Shown here piece by piece: positions 6,996 to 9,505 of a stretch of 9,505 bases of DNA. The DNA is from a bacterium UBP17_UBA6191. GTDB taxonomy: Bacteria > Muiribacteriota > UBA6191. How positions within the stretch are numbered: the stretch's first letter is position 1; every line of letters starts with the position of its first letter. The position numbers and the translations under genes are program-made. The notes beneath the pieces were generated by a model. It saw only the letters and a program-made list of their open reading frames with translations. It did not search any database and was not told the origin of the DNA. The stretch spans positions 1-9,505 of the forward strand of contig DITF01000182.1 in NCBI GenBank assembly GCA_002422125.1, read 5' to 3'.

Positions 6996-7867
6996 TGCCA
7001 GCCTCCATGACTGGTTATGCGGTAGGCGAGATTTTGTGTCGCGGTGTGAGTGGATTTATCGAAATTCGTTCGGTGAATCACAAACACCGTGAACTCGGGA
7101 TAGGTCTACCTATCAGTTCTTTGGCTCTAGAAACCAAGGTGCGAGAGATCGTTGAGCCCTTGGTTCTTCGAGGCAAGATACAACTCAGTATTAAGCTCGA
7201 GTTTCGGCAATTGAGCCTAGGACCATTAGTGGATTTAGACAAGGCCAGATCCTGGGTTGATCGATGCAATCAGCTTGCAGATGCCATGAATTTAAAATCA
7301 GATTTAGGTGTCAGTCAGTTGATTACCCTGCCTGGGGTTTTGGCTGATGGCACGGATCAAAGTTTACAGAAAGATTTGGAAGAAGCAGTTTTACAATATC
7401 TCCCGGCTACGGTTCAGGCATTTTGTCAATCAAGACAAAAAGAAGGAGAATTCCTTAGTCAGGAAATTTTGAAGTATCTGGATCGTATGGAGGATTGCAG
7501 GCAGAAAATCGAAGATCTGCAAACCACTATTCGCAATGATGCGCTTGAGAGATATCGACAAAGAGTCGGTCTTTTTATGTCTGGAGAGTTAGACGAAAAC
7601 CGCCTGTATCAGGAGGTTGCAATTCTTTTGGAAAAGGCTGATGTAACTGAGGAATTGGTACGGCTTTCAGCCCATTTTGTGTCCTTTCGGGATATTCTGG
7701 TCCAAAGCTCTGAATGTGGCCGATCTTTAAATTTTTTGTGCCAAGAAATCCATAGAGAGATTAATACGACTGGTTCTAAAAGTCAGAATCTTGAGGTGGT
7801 CAGACAGGTGTTGGAGCTTAAGAATCTTCTGGAAAAAATTCGGGAACAGATCCAGAATCTGGAGTGA
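6995..7867 (+). CDS. yicC: YicC/YloC family endoribonuclease
   Basis: A 290-residue protein of the YicC/YloC family, the usual length. The N-terminus MPASMTGYAVGE matches the family signature (MIRSMTGFG in E. coli), followed by 'GFIEIRSVNHKHRE', also typical. The C-terminal DUF1732 domain includes the highly conserved HREINTTGSKS at 253-263 and ends in a helix, 'ELKNLLEKIREQIQNLE'. Family members are reported to be endoribonucleases that cut structured RNA and act in RNA turnover; the exact substrate here is unknown. The middle part (about 130-200) is helical and may form a coiled coil. The gene is translationally coupled to lon and is followed after 8 bp by the remA-like gene. The yicC-remA-gmk-rpoZ order is a conserved block, which supports the assignment. 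Confidence 0.93.
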   Translation: MPASMTGYAVGEILCRGVSGFIEIRSVNHKHRELGIGLPISSLALETKVREIVEPLVLRGKIQLSIKLEFRQLSLGPLVDLDKARSWVDRCNQLADAMNLKSDLGVSQLITLPGVLADGTDQSLQKDLEEAVLQYLPATVQAFCQSRQKEGEFLSQEILKYLDRMEDCRQKIEDLQTTIRNDALERYRQRVGLFMSGELDENRLYQEVAILLEKADVTEELVRLSAHFVSFRDILVQSSECGRSLNFLCQEIHREINTTGSKSQNLEVVRQVLELKNLLEKIREQIQNLE

Positions 7868-7875
7868 GGTATATC

Positions 7876-8184
7876 ATGCGACTCAGAATGCTGGGAATTG
7901 GGTTTGGAAATTTTGTGATGGCCAACCGGCTGATTTCAGTGATATCCCCAGGTTCTGCACCTGTAAAAAGGATCAAGGATGTCGCCAAAGAAAAGGGCAA
8001 ACTTGTAGATGCCACTTATGGGCGAAAGACCAGATCCATTCTGGTTATGGACTCAGAACATGTGATTTTGTCGGCTGTAAATCCTGAAACCATTCATGTG
8101 CGGCTTACAAACAATGAACAGAGTTTGATCCGTGAAGAAGAGATGGACTCCCTGGATATGAGTGATGGGGAGGATGAATCATGA
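7876..8184 (+). CDS. remA: RemA-like DUF370 regulatory protein
   Basis: A 102-residue protein of the DUF370/RemA family. The core reads LGIGFGNFVMANRLISVI, then SPGSAPVKRIKD, LVDATYGRKTRSILVMDS and HVILSAVNPETI. It aligns along its length with Bacillus subtilis RemA, a DNA-binding activator of biofilm matrix genes. In the conserved yicC-gmk position many non-Firmicutes carry a homologue of unknown function. Residues 80-102 form an acidic tail (EEEMDSLDMSDGEDES) beyond the core. I choose the ATG at 7876 because GAGG ends six bases upstream and the family starts near there; a GTG at 7864, overlapping the yicC stop, is the alternative. The stop overlaps the gmk ATG by 4 bp. The family call is firm, but a matrix-regulator role in this organism is not shown. 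Confidence 0.88.
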   Translation: MRLRMLGIGFGNFVMANRLISVISPGSAPVKRIKDVAKEKGKLVDATYGRKTRSILVMDSEHVILSAVNPETIHVRLTNNEQSLIREEEMDSLDMSDGEDES

Positions 8185-8807
8185 ATAAGCTAACACGCAG
8201 CGGAGTCTTGTTTGTTGTATCGGGGCCTAGTGGATCGGGTAAGTCCACCTTATGTAAAGACTTGATGAAAAAGCCGGATTTTCCCTTTGGGCTGGCAGTG
8301 TCACACACGACAAGGGCCATGCGTCCTCGTGAAGTGGACGGGGTCGATTACCACTTTTTGAGTAAGGAAGACTTTGAGAGAAACTTAGCCAACGGACAAT
8401 ATCTGGAATATGCCCTAGTGCATGGTAACTATTACGGAACCCCGCAGACGGCAGTCGATACATTTCTGAGTCAGTCTAAACATGGAATTTTGGAAATTGA
8501 TGTCCAGGGTGGTTTACAGGTCAAGGCCAAAAAACCTGACACTGTCTTGATTTTTATCTGTCCTCCCCGTTTTTCGATTCTGGAATCTCGGTTAAGAGGC
8601 CGAGCCACAGACTCAGAAGAAGTGATTGCCCGTCGCATTCATAATGCCTTGGATGAAATTAAAAAAATTCCCGCTTACGACTACCTGATTATCAATGATG
8701 AGTATGAAATGGCCCTAAAAGAGCTTGAATCTGTTTTGTATGCAGAACAAAACAGGATTTCTCGGTTGAATCCTGAAAATCTCTATGATACCATGCAACT
8801 TCCCTAA
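8181..8807 (+). CDS. gmk: Guanylate kinase
   Basis: A 208-residue cytoplasmic enzyme that phosphorylates GMP to GDP with ATP, an essential step in GTP and dGTP supply. The P-loop GPSGSGKS is at residues 15-22. The GMP-binding part follows: SHTTRAMRPREVDGVDYHF (41-59), with Ser41, Arg45, Arg48 and Tyr57 in the expected places. Next come EYALVHGNYYGTP (77-89) and LEIDVQG with Asp107. The lid region, RLRGRATDSEEVIARR (137-152), has the usual arginines. The length is normal and no key residue is missing. The start is set by GGGGAGG ending seven bases before the ATG, and the ATG overlaps the remA stop (ATGA). The neighbour rpoZ is its common partner; in E. coli the two lie together with spoT. Confidence 0.97.
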   Translation: MNKLTRSGVLFVVSGPSGSGKSTLCKDLMKKPDFPFGLAVSHTTRAMRPREVDGVDYHFLSKEDFERNLANGQYLEYALVHGNYYGTPQTAVDTFLSQSKHGILEIDVQGGLQVKAKKPDTVLIFICPPRFSILESRLRGRATDSEEVIARRIHNALDEIKKIPAYDYLIINDEYEMALKELESVLYAEQNRISRLNPENLYDTMQLP

Positions 8808-8840
8808 ATCAGGACTGCGCCCAAAGCGTGAAGGACAGGT

Positions 8841-9110
8841 ATGATCGATTTTAACATTGATACTCTGCAAAAAAGTTTAGATGGTAAGTTTAATGTAGCT
8901 CATCTGATTATTAATCGGGTGAAGAAATTAAAAACTGGCGTGGAGTCCAAGGTCAACCGACGAATGCGTGAGAAGGATATCGTTTTGGCTATCCGTGAAA
9001 TTGACTCTACAGAGCTTGAATATACTTTGGATGAGTCCAGCACTCGTGAGCGACAAGTGGAACTGGCTGAGGCCGTACTTGAAGACAGAGGAGACAGTTC
9101 TAAAGAATGA
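8841..9110 (+). CDS. rpoZ: RNA polymerase omega subunit
   Basis: An 89-residue protein matching the omega family. It helps assemble and stabilise RNA polymerase by clamping the beta-prime subunit and, in many bacteria, forms part of a ppGpp site. Visible family features are the region around FNVAHLIINRVKKL (about 18-31, equivalent to RFELVLLAAKRARQL), then a Lys/Arg-rich loop, and EKDIVLAIREI (about 44-54, equivalent to KPTVIALREIE). The N-terminus MIDFNIDTLQKSLD lacks the usual MARVTVE form, so the protein is somewhat divergent. AAGGACAGG just before the ATG supplies the ribosome site. It lies 33 bp after gmk, a gap with no convincing terminator, and overlaps priA by 4 bp. Confidence 0.88.
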   Translation: MIDFNIDTLQKSLDGKFNVAHLIINRVKKLKTGVESKVNRRMREKDIVLAIREIDSTELEYTLDESSTRERQVELAEAVLEDRGDSSKE

Positions 9111-9505
9111 TTGCCGAGGTTTTAGTACCTCGCCCAATTTTCAAGCGGTTTCATTATAGGATTCCCCAGCAGTGGGAATCCTTTGTCTTTTCTGGGAGTC
9201 GTGTACTGGTGCCTTTTGGAAACCAGGAAATTCAGGGTCTGGTAGCAAATATAGTAGAAGAGTCGTATGCTCAGCCTGGAGTCGAGCTGAAAGCTATTCT
9301 GCGCCCATTTGAGTCTGTTCCTTTTGCGGATTCTATCGCTCTTCAGATGGTGGAATATATGGCCCATCAAACCATACAGCCCGAAGGAGAGGTAGCCTCT
9401 CTATTTTATCCTCGTTATGAACCACCGGTAGTTTTCTATTATCGATTGGCAAAGAATCAGGCCTGGGCCTGGGATCAAATCCCCATCTCTCGCAAGACTC
9501 TGAGG
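9107..9505 (+). CDS. priA: Primosomal protein N' (replication restart helicase), N-terminal part
   Basis: The window holds the first 133 codons; the frame stays open to the right edge. The sequence begins MIAEVLVPRPIFKRFHYRIP, then RVLVPFGNQEIQGLVANI. This is the characteristic start of PriA's 3'-DNA-binding domain (compare VAEVLVPLPLDRPFDYRVP and VPFGRR..GVV in homologues). PriA is a 3'-5' superfamily 2 helicase that reloads the replisome at stalled forks. The helicase motifs and zinc-binding cysteines lie beyond the window, so they cannot be checked. The ATG overlaps the rpoZ stop (ATGA), and the ribosome site would be inside rpoZ, where no strong one is seen. In many genomes coaBC separates rpoZ and priA; here they are directly joined. 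A terminator-like hairpin lies in codons 18-29. Confidence 0.9.
   Translation, partial: MIAEVLVPRPIFKRFHYRIPQQWESFVFSGSRVLVPFGNQEIQGLVANIVEESYAQPGVELKAILRPFESVPFADSIALQMVEYMAHQTIQPEGEVASLFYPRYEPPVVFYYRLAKNQAWAWDQIPISRKTLR
9158..9192 (+). terminator. Terminator-like hairpin within the priA 5' coding region
   Basis: AGGATTCCC (9158-9166) and GGGAATCCT (9174-9182) are perfect inverted complements, giving a 9-bp stem with a 7-base loop. The stretch just after it, TTGTCTTTTC (9183-9192), is T-rich. This has the form of an intrinsic terminator or attenuator reading rightwards, about 50 bases inside priA. Its tail is interrupted by G and C, and it lies in coding sequence, so it may only slow or partly stop transcription, or be coincidence. 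Confidence 0.35.

Noticed and set aside
7791..8087. 98-codon plus-strand frame across the yicC-remA junction
   Set aside because: It overlaps both recognised genes in another frame and its composition (many Cys, Trp) is typical of shadow reading.
8808..8840. Possible terminator between gmk and rpoZ
   Set aside because: Only a 3-bp CGC/GCG pairing with wobble extensions and no T-run; the two genes probably share a transcript.
9122..9370. 82-codon open frame on the minus strand opposite priA
   Set aside because: It lies fully antisense to a well-supported PriA N-terminus and has no recognisable protein features.

Overview
The window looks like a chromosomal housekeeping region of a Gram-negative bacterium. 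The base composition is moderate (roughly mid-40s % GC by eye). The gene content fits a Deltaproteobacteria-like or Bdellovibrionota-like lineage: a remA-type DUF370 gene placed between yicC and gmk, an HP0958/CdsZ-type coiled-coil zinc-ribbon protein, and a cluster of pilin-like genes. The taxonomic guess rests on gene content only and is tentative. I see no insertion sequence, prophage, tRNA, rRNA or CRISPR array. Nearly every base is coding.

Left arm (1-2910, minus strand): a tightly packed type IV pilin / pseudopilin cluster reading leftwards. It holds a large PilX-like protein with one N-terminal membrane helix (782 aa), then a small PilV/GspI-like prepilin (173 aa), then the first 13 codons of a classical prepilin (GFTLIEA) cut off by the window edge. 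The genes overlap or abut, as in an operon for minor pilins of a type IV pilus or a type II secretion pseudopilus. A 58-bp gap separates this arm from the divergent right arm.

Right arm (2969-9505, plus strand): eight genes with gaps of at most 33 bp, several overlapping by 1-4 bp. In order they are a coiled-coil C4 zinc-ribbon protein; a TPM-domain membrane protein that also ends in a C4 zinc ribbon; lon (ATP-dependent protease, 857 aa, with an acidic N-terminal extension); yicC (endoribonuclease family); a remA-like DUF370 gene; gmk (guanylate kinase); rpoZ (RNA polymerase omega subunit); and the 5' part of priA (primosomal helicase). The yicC-remA-gmk-rpoZ-priA order is a widely conserved block linking RNA turnover, nucleotide supply, transcription and replication restart. 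In many genomes coaBC lies between rpoZ and priA; here it is absent.

Regulatory signals that can be read directly: strong Shine-Dalgarno sequences fix the starts of lon, yicC, remA and gmk. A sigma-32-like heat-shock promoter candidate lies inside the TPM gene about 220 bp before lon. A terminator-like hairpin with a T-rich tail lies inside the first 30 codons of priA. No clearly new biological system is visible. The most worthwhile leads are those two regulatory candidates, the oversized PilX-like protein, and the pairing of two zinc-ribbon proteins.
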